Shown: one piece after another, positions 36,013 to 45,093 of the stretch
How positions within the stretch are numbered: position 1 is the first letter of the stretch
How the letters are laid out: each line of letters opens with the position of its first letter
Source of the DNA: Nostoc sp. ATCC 53789
Lineage (GTDB): Bacteria > Cyanobacteriota > Cyanobacteriia > Cyanobacteriales > Nostocaceae
Reading direction: 5' to 3'
DNA: 64,000 nucleotides
Assembly: GCF_009873495.1 (NCBI RefSeq)
Contig: NZ_CP046703.1
Coordinates: forward strand, 1,860,001 to 1,924,000
Program-made: the position numbers and the translations under genes
Notes under the pieces: model-generated
What the model was told of the DNA's origin: nothing
What the model saw: the letters and a program-made list of their open reading frames with translations, nothing else
Database searches by the model: none

Positions 36013-36120
36013 CAATACTTTTCGGTTAAACCCAATAATCTCTCTTTTGGTCTGGGGAAAGGGTAATGGGGAAAGGGAAATTCAAACCCTTTCCCTTTCC
36101 CCCTTAACCGAAAAGTATTG
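36013..36120. repeat. MITE-like element with CAATACTTTTCGGTTAA ends
   Basis: Perfect 17-bp inverted ends CAATACTTTTCGGTTAA (36013-36029) and TTAACCGAAAAGTATTG (36104-36120) enclose a purine tract (GGGGAAAGGGAAATTC) and complementary CCCTTTCCCTTTCCCCC. It sits 27 nt after the acyltransferase stop and is followed by GTTGGGTGG/AACCCAAC-type repeats to about 36195. Confidence 0.8.
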
Positions 36121-36195
36121 GGTTGGGTGGAGGCTTTGCATAACCCAACATTCTGATATATGTTGGGTTGCGCTCCGCTTCACCCAACCTACAAT
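36121..36195. repeat. GTTGGGTT palindromic repeat
   Basis: GCATAACCCAACATTCTGAT is followed by ATATGTTGGGTTGCGCTCCG, an inverted pair typical of a dispersed cyanobacterial repeat. A partner lies at 58475-58510 (TGGAGCGTAACCCAACATAT, opposite orientation). Confidence 0.65.
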
Positions 36196-36288
36196 TTTTT
36201 TTGCAATATTTTAGCCTTCAGTTATTGAAATGAATTTAATACTATCAATGGATTTAAGTCAATCTTTTAAAAATAATTTACTTAATTA

Positions 36289-36750
36289 TTAAATTGATTT
36301 TTCCATAATAAAATTTGTCAGCTTTTGCCCTCTCCGTTCCACCTCTTGCTGTTTCACAACAATAAAATTCTGGCTTTCAAAAAACGGTTTAGCTGTAATA
36401 CTAGCTTCTGTAAATAACCTTTCAATTCCTAAAGCTTTTGCTTTGGATTCAAGCTGCTCTAAGATTTTTTTCCCAATCCCTTTTCTTTGAAAATCTTTAT
36501 GACAGTAAAAACGGTCAATATGGCCATTAGCCTCTAATTCCCCAAAACCGATAATTTTACTATTCTCCTCTGCTACATAAGTAAACTTACTTGATAAACC
36601 TTTAATCCAAAGGTCGATATCCATATTTGCTGGTGCCCAAGCATCTACTTGTTCTTGTGTGTAATCATGAATATTCACTTCATGAATAGTGTCGTAGAAC
36701 AACTTCATAATTTCTTCGGTATCAGATATTTGGTATATTCTTAATCTCAT
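36289..36750 (-). CDS. GNAT-family N-acetyltransferase
   Basis: The 153-residue product begins MRLRIYQISDTEEIMKLFYD. The acetyl-CoA-binding motif A region is IDRFYCHKDFQRKGIGKKIL, with QRKGIG as the R/Q-x-x-G-x-G/A loop. Length normal. The final strand has FNFIVVKQQEVERRGQKLTN-like sequence typical of small-molecule acetyltransferases. Acceptor unknown. ATG at 36750 was preferred over a TTG at 36765. Monocistronic. Confidence 0.88.
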   Translation of the reverse strand: MRLRIYQISDTEEIMKLFYDTIHEVNIHDYTQEQVDAWAPANMDIDLWIKGLSSKFTYVAEENSKIIGFGELEANGHIDRFYCHKDFQRKGIGKKILEQLESKAKALGIERLFTEASITAKPFFESQNFIVVKQQEVERRGQKLTNFIMEKSI

Positions 36751-37031
36751 TTTTTCAAAAATCAAATATAAGTCCTATAAAAATATTATCAACGCTGGCA
36801 AATATTTTGCCCTTAGAGGATGTTTGGAAAGTTGAGCGTTGCTGAATTAAAAGATGATTCTTGTGAAGTGGGCATCCTGCCCGCCCGGAAATACAAGGGA
36901 CGCTCATGTTGCCCATCCCACAAAATAGTAAAAATTCCTCAGATTAAATCTCGTATAAAAAATTTATAGTACAAATATACTAATTTGCTGCTAAAATGCC
37001 TTAAAAGTCAGCTAGCCTTACTTGAGGTAGT

Positions 37032-37538
37032 ATGAAAAAAATCTTAGACACGGACAAAAAACCCATTTTGCTGAAAGTCTCGCTGTTGCAGCCTACACCT
37101 GTAACTACTGCAATAGTGCCACTGCAACCCCAACAGGAAAAAATCATCAGTGAACGGGAGCGTTTGATCACACAAGTAGAGCGCATCAATCAGATGGCGG
37201 GAGAGTTGGAAGCCGCGATATTGGAGTTGAAAGCGATCGCTAACACACTGAATAGTCAAAAACGTTACCCACTTTTGAAGAAGGAGCTAGGTAAACAAAT
37301 TTGTCAGTATTTCGCAATTAGTGTCCCTTGGGTGAAACGAAAACCTGACGAATCATTTATTTTGACGACGCGAAAAGTTGATTTATTCCGAGCCGAAAGG
37401 GAAGCCGCACTGCTAGCACAGCAACTTCGTCAGCAAACCAAAAAAAGATTAGCATCGCAGCGACACAGAAAAAACAAGAATGGGGCGGAGACTGACACAA
37501 GACACTTGTGCAAAAAGGCATTAGTCAACAAATCTTAA
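37032..37538 (+). CDS. hypothetical coiled-coil protein, 168 aa
   Basis: Begins MKKILDTDKKPILLKVSLLQ. Residues 35-70 form a likely coiled coil (KIISERERLITQVERINQMA, ELEAAILELKAIANTL). The C-terminal third is very basic (QQTKKRLASQRHRKNKNG). No known domain is recognised; the basic tail suggests nucleic acid or membrane binding, which is inference only. The ATG is preceded by TTGAGGTAGT. Confidence 0.55.
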   Translation: MKKILDTDKKPILLKVSLLQPTPVTTAIVPLQPQQEKIISERERLITQVERINQMAGELEAAILELKAIANTLNSQKRYPLLKKELGKQICQYFAISVPWVKRKPDESFILTTRKVDLFRAEREAALLAQQLRQQTKKRLASQRHRKNKNGAETDTRHLCKKALVNKS

Positions 37539-37764
37539 AATTATCAACATTCAACGGCAGTTCACGCCTGGGGTTGTAACAGTTATGCTGATTGAAGTGG
37601 CAGAAGGAACTTCTTCGTTAAAATTGCTAAATACTACACTGCCATTGCTAATCGCCACCAACTATGGTTGCAATTAGGCAAAACTGCCCTAATATTTGCA
37701 CTTCCGTAAACCAGAGTGCAACATCAGGGACAATCAATCAGCGCACAGAAGAGGTAAAAAGAAG

Positions 37765-38091
37765 GTGTTAAAGACACTTTTAGTAATTGCCGTTGGTTTT
37801 TTACCGTCCCTGATTTCTCTGTGGGCGATCCGCAAAACCCATGCGCGATCGCGCCTACGGATGAGGCAAGCAGCCATGAATTTTTCAGTAGTGCAGGGAC
37901 GGCAAAACCTTAGACCGGTTGACAGCGATCGCTATTATTTAGAAGGGGTAGGTTATTTAATTGGCGATATCAGCTGCAAATTTAATGCCCGCTCTGGTTA
38001 TATGCGTTGTGCTGTCAATCCCGATGGCCCATGTAACGGTTGCCGTCACTACGAACCCAAAGGATTACCTGGTAGCGAAAAAGGGGTTTAA
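37765..38091 (+). CDS. DUF6464-like protein with N-terminal anchor
   Basis: From GTG at 37765, with GAGG about 10 nt upstream, the product has a hydrophobic N-terminus (MLKTLLVIAVGFLPSLISLW) and a conserved C-terminal region YYLEGVGYLIGDISCKFNAR, YMRCAVNPDGPCNGCRHYE. The three or four Cys in SCKF, RCAVNP and CNGC are the family signature of a small cyanobacterial protein group (DUF6464-like). They may bind a metal or form disulfides. A longer in-frame start at 37696 would add 23 residues without support. Confidence 0.7.
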   Translation: MLKTLLVIAVGFLPSLISLWAIRKTHARSRLRMRQAAMNFSVVQGRQNLRPVDSDRYYLEGVGYLIGDISCKFNARSGYMRCAVNPDGPCNGCRHYEPKGLPGSEKGV

Positions 38092-38317
38092 AAGTGCTTA
38101 CTTAGGATTCAACTAAACTGATGGGGAATGATAAAATCATTACTAATTATAATAATTTGTATTTAGCAGCACTTTGAATATTTGTCTTTGCATGGTGAAA
38201 TAAGAATGATTTAATAGAATTCGTGCAAAAGTATAAATCTGCGTCATTTTGTTTGTAGATTATGAACATTACTGTGAGCTTTTGCCGAATATCTAATAAC
38301 TACATGATTATTTAACG

Positions 38318-39562
38318 ATGAACAACGCGATCGCTCAGACAACAGCATTATTATCAACTTGCGCTTTGCTACTAACAGGCTGTGGTGGTGGCGGTGGCTC
38401 TGTGACAAATACTCCAAATAGTAATCCAAATAACACTACTAACACTGCCCAGACAACGACTACATCGGGGGCGATTCCTATCGGTATTGCCTTAGCACAA
38501 ACCAGCAACGTAGCATTACTCGGTCAAGAGGGATTTGTGGGAGCCAGAATTGCCGAGAAGTATTTCAATAGTAAAGGTGGTATTAATGGCACTCCGATTA
38601 AATTAATAGCCCAAGATACCAGCGGTGATGAAGCTGGAGCAATTAACGCTTTTCAAACTTTAATTAACAAGGATAAAGTTGTCGGTATCGTTGGCCCTAC
38701 TTTGTCACAACAAGCTTTTAGTGCTGACCCCATTGCCGAACGTGCGAAAGTTCCAGTTATTGGAGCATCAAATACCGCAAACGGAATTCCCGAAATTGGT
38801 GATTATGTAGCTCGTGTATCTGCCCCCGTTTCTATAGTTGCCCCTAATTCCGTGAAAGCTGCACTCAAGCAGAATCCTCAAATTAAAAAAGTGGCAGTTT
38901 TTTACGCCCAAAATGACGCATTTAATAAATCAGAAACGGAGATTTTTCAAAAAGCAGTTAAAGAACAAGGACTAGAATTAGTAACAGTTCAAAAGTTTCA
39001 AACTACTGATACAGACTTTCAAGCCCAAGCTACCAATGCCATTAACTTAAAACCAGATTTGGTAATTATTTCGGGGCTAGCTGCTGATGGTGGTAACTTA
39101 GTGCGGCAACTGCGGGAGTTGGGTTATAAAGGCATAATTATTGGTGGTAATGGTCTAAATACACCCAATGTTTTATCAGTTTGTAAAGCCCTTTGCGATG
39201 GTGTGTTGATTGCTCAAGCTTACAGTCCTGAATATCCTGGTGAGATTAATAAGGTATTTCGCCAAGCCTATATTGAGCAATATAAGAAAGAACCAGCCCA
39301 ATTTACCGGTCAAGCTTTTGCGGCGGTGCAGGTGTATGTTGAAGCTCTTAAGGAGTTGGATAAAAAAACCAAAATCAGCACGTTACCTCTTGATAAACTG
39401 CGGACAGAATTGAACAAGCAAATACTAGCTGGAAAGTATAATACACCTTTAGGTGAGATTGCTTTTACACCAGTAGGGGATGTGATTCAAAAAGAATTTT
39501 ATGTCGCCAAAATTAAGATGGATAAAGATGGGAATACCGGAAAATTTGTATTTATAAAATAG
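38318..39562 (+). CDS. branched-chain/neutral amino acid ABC transporter, binding lipoprotein
   Basis: The 414-residue product has a lipoprotein signal peptide with lipobox LLLTGC (Cys22), a flexible Gly/Asn/Thr linker, then a family 1 periplasmic fold: IPIGIALAQTSNVALLGQEG, ARIAEKYFNSKGGINGTPIK, VGIVGPTLSQQAFSADPIA. It resembles LivJ/K and the NatB protein of Nostoc-type cyanobacteria. It is the first gene of a cluster whose order is binding protein, LivH, (Uma2), LivM, LivG, (two Rpn, opposite), LivF, (Uma2). Confidence 0.93.
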   Translation: MNNAIAQTTALLSTCALLLTGCGGGGGSVTNTPNSNPNNTTNTAQTTTTSGAIPIGIALAQTSNVALLGQEGFVGARIAEKYFNSKGGINGTPIKLIAQDTSGDEAGAINAFQTLINKDKVVGIVGPTLSQQAFSADPIAERAKVPVIGASNTANGIPEIGDYVARVSAPVSIVAPNSVKAALKQNPQIKKVAVFYAQNDAFNKSETEIFQKAVKEQGLELVTVQKFQTTDTDFQAQATNAINLKPDLVIISGLAADGGNLVRQLRELGYKGIIIGGNGLNTPNVLSVCKALCDGVLIAQAYSPEYPGEINKVFRQAYIEQYKKEPAQFTGQAFAAVQVYVEALKELDKKTKISTLPLDKLRTELNKQILAGKYNTPLGEIAFTPVGDVIQKEFYVAKIKMDKDGNTGKFVFIK

Positions 39563-39569
39563 TTGCAAC

Positions 39570-40520
39570 ATGGATATCACTCTATTTCTGCAACAATTTT
39601 TGAACGGATTATCTATTGGTAGTATCTATGCAATTTTTGCATTGGGATATACCTTAGTTTATTCAATTTTGGGCATCATAAATTTAGCTCATGGCGCGAT
39701 TTTTACCTTGGGTGCATATTTCACTTATGCCCTCATGGGTGGTAACTTTGGATTTAATGGCTTGCTAGCTAATGCAGCCTTGCCAATAAAATTGCCATTT
39801 GCTATAGCCTTAATTTTAGGAAGTACCTTAGCGGGATTGATTGGGGTAGTGATGGAACGGGTTGCTTTTCAACCTTTGCGCCGTCAAGGATCTGATCCCT
39901 TATTAACTGTTGTTTCCAGCTTGGGTGTAGCAGTGGTAATTGTGAACTTAATCCAGTATTTGGTAGGTGCAGAAAGTTACACATACCCCGCCGATACTTA
40001 TGGGAATTTGCCACCTGCGATTAACTTTGGTAGTCCAGATAATCCAATTCCTATTCGCAGCGTTCAGATAATAATTTTTGTTGTATCTGTTGCGATTGTG
40101 GCAATTATTACCTACTTTATAAATCGAACTAAGTATGGTAAAGCAATGCAGGCGATCGCAGAAGATCCGACTACAGCTAGTTTGTTAGGCATTAATAGCG
40201 ATCGCTTTATCATCCTCACATTCTTCATCAGCAGTTTCTTAGCAGGATTAGCAGGAACCTTAGTCGCCTCTAGTGTTAGTATTGCCGGCCCATATTTCGG
40301 CATCGCTTTTGGGTTGCGGGGTTTAGCGGTAATTGTCTTAGGTGGTTTAGGTAGTATTCCCGGCGCAGTTTTAGGAGGATTACTCATTGGATTAGTTGAA
40401 GCTTTTGTGCCGGCAGAATATTCCGGTTACAAAGAAGCTGTAGCCTACGGAATATTATTTATCATGTTGTTAGTTAGACCCCAAGGCTTGCTAGGTCGTC
40501 GGTTTATTCAAAAAGTTTAA
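39570..40520 (+). CDS. livH: branched-chain amino acid ABC permease, LivH type
   Basis: A 316-residue membrane protein with about eight hydrophobic spans. NGLSIGSIYAIFALGYTLVY, YSILGIINLAHGAIFTLGAY and the late GLAGTLVASSVSIAG, FGLRGLAVIVLGGLGSIPG are the standard LivH blocks; the last contains the ATPase-contact segment. The start is 7 nt after the binding-protein stop. Together with LivM it forms the membrane channel. Confidence 0.95.
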   Translation: MDITLFLQQFLNGLSIGSIYAIFALGYTLVYSILGIINLAHGAIFTLGAYFTYALMGGNFGFNGLLANAALPIKLPFAIALILGSTLAGLIGVVMERVAFQPLRRQGSDPLLTVVSSLGVAVVIVNLIQYLVGAESYTYPADTYGNLPPAINFGSPDNPIPIRSVQIIIFVVSVAIVAIITYFINRTKYGKAMQAIAEDPTTASLLGINSDRFIILTFFISSFLAGLAGTLVASSVSIAGPYFGIAFGLRGLAVIVLGGLGSIPGAVLGGLLIGLVEAFVPAEYSGYKEAVAYGILFIMLLVRPQGLLGRRFIQKV

Positions 40521-40534
40521 AGAGACGTAGCGTG

Positions 40535-41137
40535 ATGAAAACATACACCAAACAAAAATTAACTTTCGATCAATTTTTGGAAGAATGTCCAGAAGAAGGT
40601 TTATATGAACTTGTGGATGGGGAAATTGTAGAAGTGCGTGCAACGAGAAATCATGATGATATCGCTGATTTTATATTGTTGAGTTTCAATGATGAAATTA
40701 AACATCTAAACCTGAATTACGTAGTAAAAAACACAGCAGTTTTAAAAACCATAACTGCCAATGGAATAGAACAAGGACGCAAGCCTGATGTCAGTGTGAT
40801 AGATAAAGATGTATGGCGCTCAAATCGTTCTGCTTATTCTGCACTTGAAGAACCCATCCAGCTAGCTATCGAGGTAACATCAACTAATTGGGAAGATGAC
40901 TACATTGATAAATTAGATGAATATCAACGCATAGGTATTACAGAATATTGGATTGTAGATTATTTGGCAATTGGTTATAGAGAGTATTTGGAAAATCCCA
41001 AAGTTCCGACTGTATTTGTTTTTTTATTAGATGCTGAGGGTAAATATCAACGCACAGATTTTAGAGGTTCCGAACGAATTGTGTCACGAACTTTTCCTGA
41101 ACTGGCGTTAACAGCAGAGCAAATATTAACAGCTTGA
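40535..41137 (+). CDS. Uma2 family putative endonuclease
   Basis: The 200-residue product has the Uma2/DUF820 pattern: YELVDGEIVEVRATRNHDDI, KPDVSVIDKDVW, IQLAIEVTSTNWEDDYIDKL and RIGITEYWIVDYLA. The Asp in PDVSVID and Glu in IEVTS are the PD-(D/E)XK catalytic pair, with Lys in DKLDEY. Targets of this very abundant cyanobacterial family are unknown. It lies 14 nt after livH, in the same direction, between the two permease genes, so it is probably transcribed with the transporter. ATG 40535 preferred over GTG 40532. Confidence 0.85.
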   Translation: MKTYTKQKLTFDQFLEECPEEGLYELVDGEIVEVRATRNHDDIADFILLSFNDEIKHLNLNYVVKNTAVLKTITANGIEQGRKPDVSVIDKDVWRSNRSAYSALEEPIQLAIEVTSTNWEDDYIDKLDEYQRIGITEYWIVDYLAIGYREYLENPKVPTVFVFLLDAEGKYQRTDFRGSERIVSRTFPELALTAEQILTA

Positions 41138-41302
41138 AGAAGAATACAGAATACAGAATACAGAATTAATTAGTTAGCTATAAGCGATACCCTGTGACTA
41201 GCAAGCTACAGACTCGACATGAATTGTAGATTATAAAATTGAAAATTTAGTGGTGACTGAAACCCTTTTACTCCTGAATTCTGGCTTCTGACTCCTGACT
41301 CC
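41138..41302. repeat. CAGAATAC/GAATTCTG inverted-end spacer
   Basis: Begins GAATACAGAATACAGAATTA and ends CTCCTGAATTCTGGCTTCTG ACTCC-type sequence, approximately inverted. The same family of ends occurs at 49130-49420. It separates the Uma2 gene from livM. Confidence 0.5.
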
Positions 41303-41321
41303 TTAATCAAAATATTTTACA

Positions 41322-42284
41322 ATGGCTGAATTTTTCTCTACTTATGAATCACCAATAGTCTACATGGTATTGGAGGCTTTATTAGGATTATCGCTTTATT
41401 TACCACTGATGGCTGGACAATTATCTTTGGCTAGTCCTGGATTTTATGCTTTAGGTGGATATATTGCAGCGATTTTATCTACAAAAGTTTTTCCATCTAG
41501 TAATAATTTATTTCCCATTCCATTACTTTTATTAGAAATGTTGATTGCTGGTCTAATCTCCGGTATATTAGCTGTAATAGTGGGAATCCCGGCATTAAGG
41601 TTACGGGGAATTTATTTAGCGATCGCAACTATTGCTTTTGTAGAAGTTTTACGAGTTGTATCCTTAAATTTAGATATTACAGGCGGCGCTGTAGGAATTT
41701 TTGGTATTCCTCAACCATTCCAAAGCCAAATTGAATATTTGTGGATTGCTGTACCATTCTTGTTAGTTAGTATGGTATTATTTTACCGTTTAGAACGTAT
41801 TCGTACAGGTAGGGCATTCATTGCTATCCGTGAAGATGAATTAGCTGCCAGTGCAATGGGAATTAACCCCACTTATTACAAAGTTTTAGCCTTTACTCTC
41901 GGAGCAATTCTTGCCGGAATGGTAGGTGTCATCAGCGCTCATTTTCTCAATACCTGGAATGCTCGACAAGGTACTTTTGATGCTAGTATCACTTATTTGA
42001 CGATTGTGTTGATTGGTGGCTCTAGAACTTTTTTAGGTTCGGTTGTCGGTGCTATTGTCTTGAAAGTTTTATTAGAAATTGTTTTACGAAGAATCGCCGA
42101 TATAGCAGGATTACCTAATTGGTTATCCCAGTTTTTAAGAGATGGTAGATTAATTATCTATGGTATATTAATAGTTTTAGGAACTATATTTTTCCCCCAA
42201 GGGTTTGTAACTCCAGATATTTTAAAAAAGTGTAAAAACCTATTAATAAAATCAATTTCAAAGACATCCAAGCAGACAAGATAA
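41322..42284 (+). CDS. livM: branched-chain amino acid ABC permease, LivM type
   Basis: The 320-residue product contains LSLYLPLMAGQLSLASPGFY, YALGGYIAAILSTKVF, PALRLRGIYLAIATIAFVEV, and the ATPase-contact RIRTGRAFIAIREDELAASA, MGINPTYYKVLAFTLGA, all typical of LivM. Late TYLTIVLIGGSRTFLGSVVG is the conserved C-terminal block. It pairs with LivH. Three copies of a short GACAA(G/A)TGACAAATGAC motif lie between its stop and livG. Confidence 0.95.
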   Translation: MAEFFSTYESPIVYMVLEALLGLSLYLPLMAGQLSLASPGFYALGGYIAAILSTKVFPSSNNLFPIPLLLLEMLIAGLISGILAVIVGIPALRLRGIYLAIATIAFVEVLRVVSLNLDITGGAVGIFGIPQPFQSQIEYLWIAVPFLLVSMVLFYRLERIRTGRAFIAIREDELAASAMGINPTYYKVLAFTLGAILAGMVGVISAHFLNTWNARQGTFDASITYLTIVLIGGSRTFLGSVVGAIVLKVLLEIVLRRIADIAGLPNWLSQFLRDGRLIIYGILIVLGTIFFPQGFVTPDILKKCKNLLIKSISKTSKQTR

Positions 42285-42315
42285 CAAATAACCAATGAAA
42301 AATGACAAGTGACAA

Positions 42316-43086
42316 ATGACAAATAACATTGTTTTAGAAGCCAAATCACTAACTCGCCGTTTTGGGGGTTTAGTGGCGGTGAATAATGTATCTTTTACAG
42401 TCAATCAACATGAGATTTTTGGATTAATTGGCCCTAACGGCGCTGGGAAAACAACACTGTTTAATTTGATTACAGCTTTTATTCCCCTTTCTAGTGGAGA
42501 GTTGCGCTATCAAGGTGCTAATATTTCTCAATTACGTCCCCATCAAATTGCCGGTTTAGGTATTGCTCGGACTTTTCAAAATATTCGCTTATTTGGTGAA
42601 TTGTCAGCGCTAGAAAATGTAATAATTGCCCGACATTTAGATAATAAAAGCAATCTATTAACAGGAGTTTTGGGATTACCACCAGCGCGTCGGGAAGAGA
42701 AAAAAAGCAGGCGAAAAGCTTTACAATTATTAGAAATGGTGGGATTGAGCGATCGCGCTGACGAAAAAGCCAAAAACTTCGCTTATGGGGATCAGCGTCG
42801 CTTAGAAATTGCCCGCGCTTTAGCCTTAGAACCGCAAATCTTACTCCTCGACGAACCTGCGGCGGGGATGAATCCCAACGAAAAGCAGCAACTGAGTGAA
42901 TTTATCCGTAGTCTGCGAGAACAGTTTAATTTGACAATTGTCCTGATTGAACACCATGTACCCTTAGTTATGGGTTTGTGCGATCGCATTGCCGTGTTAG
43001 ATTTTGGGCAGTTGATTGCCTTGGGTGAACCAGCTGTAGTTAGAAACGATCCGGCTGTAATTGAAGCTTATTTAGGAAATGAATGA
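42316..43086 (+). CDS. livG: branched-chain amino acid ABC transporter ATP-binding protein, LivG type
   Basis: A 256-residue ATPase. Walker A GPNGAGKTT, Q-loop ARTFQNIRLFGELSALENV, signature FAYGDQRRLEIARAL (the Liv variant without the full LSGGQ), Walker B ILLLDEPAAGMNP, and switch His in LIEHHVPLVMGLC. The GMN variant after DEPAA is characteristic of LivG. 16 nt separate it from the convergent Rpn-type gene. Confidence 0.96.
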   Translation: MTNNIVLEAKSLTRRFGGLVAVNNVSFTVNQHEIFGLIGPNGAGKTTLFNLITAFIPLSSGELRYQGANISQLRPHQIAGLGIARTFQNIRLFGELSALENVIIARHLDNKSNLLTGVLGLPPARREEKKSRRKALQLLEMVGLSDRADEKAKNFAYGDQRRLEIARALALEPQILLLDEPAAGMNPNEKQQLSEFIRSLREQFNLTIVLIEHHVPLVMGLCDRIAVLDFGQLIALGEPAVVRNDPAVIEAYLGNE

Positions 43087-43101
43087 TAACTAACCAAAGA
43101 A

Positions 43102-43983
43102 TTACAGAATCTGTTGCAATTCCTCAATAGTATTTGCAGTGACAATATTCCGTAAAATTGTTTTCAAACGCTCTAAATCCTGAATCTGGTTAATTTCTGG
43201 CATCAATTGTAAGCCGCGATCGCTAAATTTCAACTCTAAATTAATTTCAATCGCAGAAAGTATTCCTCGTAGTTCCCCGCTTGCTTTCCCGCGTTCTTCT
43301 CCACGCGCTTCCCCGCGTGCTTCCCCTTCGCGTAAAATTTCCTGATACCAAGGTGACTCACGTAATACAGACATATCCCACCTCATGATTTCTTGAACGA
43401 GCGTGTTCTCTAAAACAAACGTAGCAAAAAAAGCTAGAACTGTTTCCAGTTGGTTTAGTTGTTCATCAGCACGGAGGATTTGCAATGCTTCTCTAATAAT
43501 AGATTCATTTTCACCACCTTTGAGAATGGGTACAAATGGTAGTAAGGATGGTAAAGGTTGTTGAAAAGCAATATTGACATCAATTTCCCACAGATTAATT
43601 ACTCGATAATCTTGTATCGCCCTTAATCCTGCAATATTTGATGTAAAGCTTGTGGGTATTTCGTTGTTACCAGTTTTAAGAATATTGATCAGGACGGGAT
43701 ATGTTGGTAAGTTATATTTTTCTTCTGCAAGTGCAGCATAAGCACGCATCCGACGTGGCATTTGGGATTGATAGCGTAATTGCAATTCGTTGAGAAGCAA
43801 AAATTCTCCGTGTTGGGGACTACTAACACGGATTAAAACATCACTTTCCCGGCTAATCCACTGAAATTCACTATTTAGAATTTCCCCAGCAACAATATCA
43901 GGAATCTGCGTTACCCATCTTACCCAGTTATTGGGTGCGAGACTGATTAATTTTTTGGTACTGACATCAGCAGGCTTCGTCAT
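43102..43983 (-). CDS. Rpn-like PD-(D/E)XK protein, paralogue 1
   Basis: The 293-residue product shares its whole layout with the next gene. The nuclease-like core has ESDVLIRVSSPQHGEFLLLN followed by ELQLRYQSQMPRRMRAYAAL. Then GLRAIQDYRVINLWEIDVN and FQQPLPSLLPFVPILKGG. The hinge here is a repeat EGEARGEARGEERGKASGE. The C-terminal helical region resembles DUF4351-type tails. Runs against the liv operon and separates livG from livF together with its paralogue. Confidence 0.8.
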   Translation of the reverse strand: MTKPADVSTKKLISLAPNNWVRWVTQIPDIVAGEILNSEFQWISRESDVLIRVSSPQHGEFLLLNELQLRYQSQMPRRMRAYAALAEEKYNLPTYPVLINILKTGNNEIPTSFTSNIAGLRAIQDYRVINLWEIDVNIAFQQPLPSLLPFVPILKGGENESIIREALQILRADEQLNQLETVLAFFATFVLENTLVQEIMRWDMSVLRESPWYQEILREGEARGEARGEERGKASGELRGILSAIEINLELKFSDRGLQLMPEINQIQDLERLKTILRNIVTANTIEELQQIL

Positions 43984-44076
43984 TCAGGTATAGATGCACT
44001 CAGTAAGTGAGATTTATGGTAACTTGAAATTTAGCATTACACGCAAAAAATGTTTATCAAAGCGCATCAGTGAAAT

Positions 44077-44916
44077 TTAAGCAGACAAAATTTTTATAAA
44101 ATCTTCTAAAGAATTTACTGCGATCGCGCTATCCATTAAAATTTCTAATTGCTCCACACTTTCACCCTCAAGCCTTGCTTCTACCTCATGAGAAATTTCG
44201 CCAAAGCGTTGTTCCAATACTCGGATTAACTGCCGTCGCGCACCCTCTTGAATACCTCTTTGCTCAATCTCGTGATACCAAGGCGATTCTCGCAATACTG
44301 CCATATCCCACCTCATGATTTGCTGCACTAAAGGTGTGTCTAAAACAAAGCTAGCAAAAAACGCCAGCAATGATTCTAATTCGTTCAACTGTTTATCTGT
44401 TCGTAGCGCCTGTAGTGCGCGTTGCACAACTGATACCTCTCCCCCTCCTCGCAGGATTGGCACAAAGGGTAACAACGATGGTAGTGGTTGCTGAAACACT
44501 ATTTCGGCATCGATTTCCCACAAATTAATCACGCGATAATCTTGGATGGCACGTAATCCCAAAAATTCCTGTTCGTAACTATTGACAATAGTTAAGGTGG
44601 ATGGGGGCGGTAAAATGTTGATTAGTACTGGGTAAGTTGGCAATCGGTAGCGTTCTTGTGCTAGAGCAGCATAGGCTCTCATCCTTAGAGGCATCTGTGC
44701 TGTATAACGCAGTTGTAGTTCATTTAATACGAGAAAATCTCCGTCAGTGGCACTATATGCCTTCACTAAAACATCTGTCTCCCGGCTAATCCAGTGAAAT
44801 TCAGAACCGAGAATTTCTTTCGCCACAACTTCAGAACGCTGTGTCACCCACTGTACCCAAGCATCGGGAGCTAAATTAATTAGTCGCTTGCTACCAATAT
44901 CTGCTGCTTTTGCCAC
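44077..44916 (-). CDS. Rpn-like PD-(D/E)XK protein, paralogue 2
   Basis: A 279-residue paralogue of the 43102-43983 gene, starting with GTG. Shared phrases are LINLAPDAWVQWVTQ, ISRETDVLVKAYSATDGDFL, NELQLRYTAQMPLRMRAYAA, RAIQDYRVINLWEID and QQPLPSLLPFVPIL. Its hinge is short (EIEQRGIQEGARRQLIRV) and the tail FGEISHEVEARLEGESVEQL is clearer DUF4351. A tandem duplication best explains the pair. Target unknown. Confidence 0.8.
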   Translation of the reverse strand: MAKAADIGSKRLINLAPDAWVQWVTQRSEVVAKEILGSEFHWISRETDVLVKAYSATDGDFLVLNELQLRYTAQMPLRMRAYAALAQERYRLPTYPVLINILPPPSTLTIVNSYEQEFLGLRAIQDYRVINLWEIDAEIVFQQPLPSLLPFVPILRGGGEVSVVQRALQALRTDKQLNELESLLAFFASFVLDTPLVQQIMRWDMAVLRESPWYHEIEQRGIQEGARRQLIRVLEQRFGEISHEVEARLEGESVEQLEILMDSAIAVNSLEDFIKILSA

Positions 44917-45093
44917 AGGACGCTTAATATATTTATCAGTAATTAATCGTACATTATAAAGATTGCAGTATTCTGGCGTTGGTTTTTAAGTTTAAGCAAT
45001 GTCTACGATAGGGTACACTGATGCACTCTTTTAAGAAATCTATGATTGATGTATGTTAGGTTTTGAATCAATATTTCTGGATGTAAACCGCCG

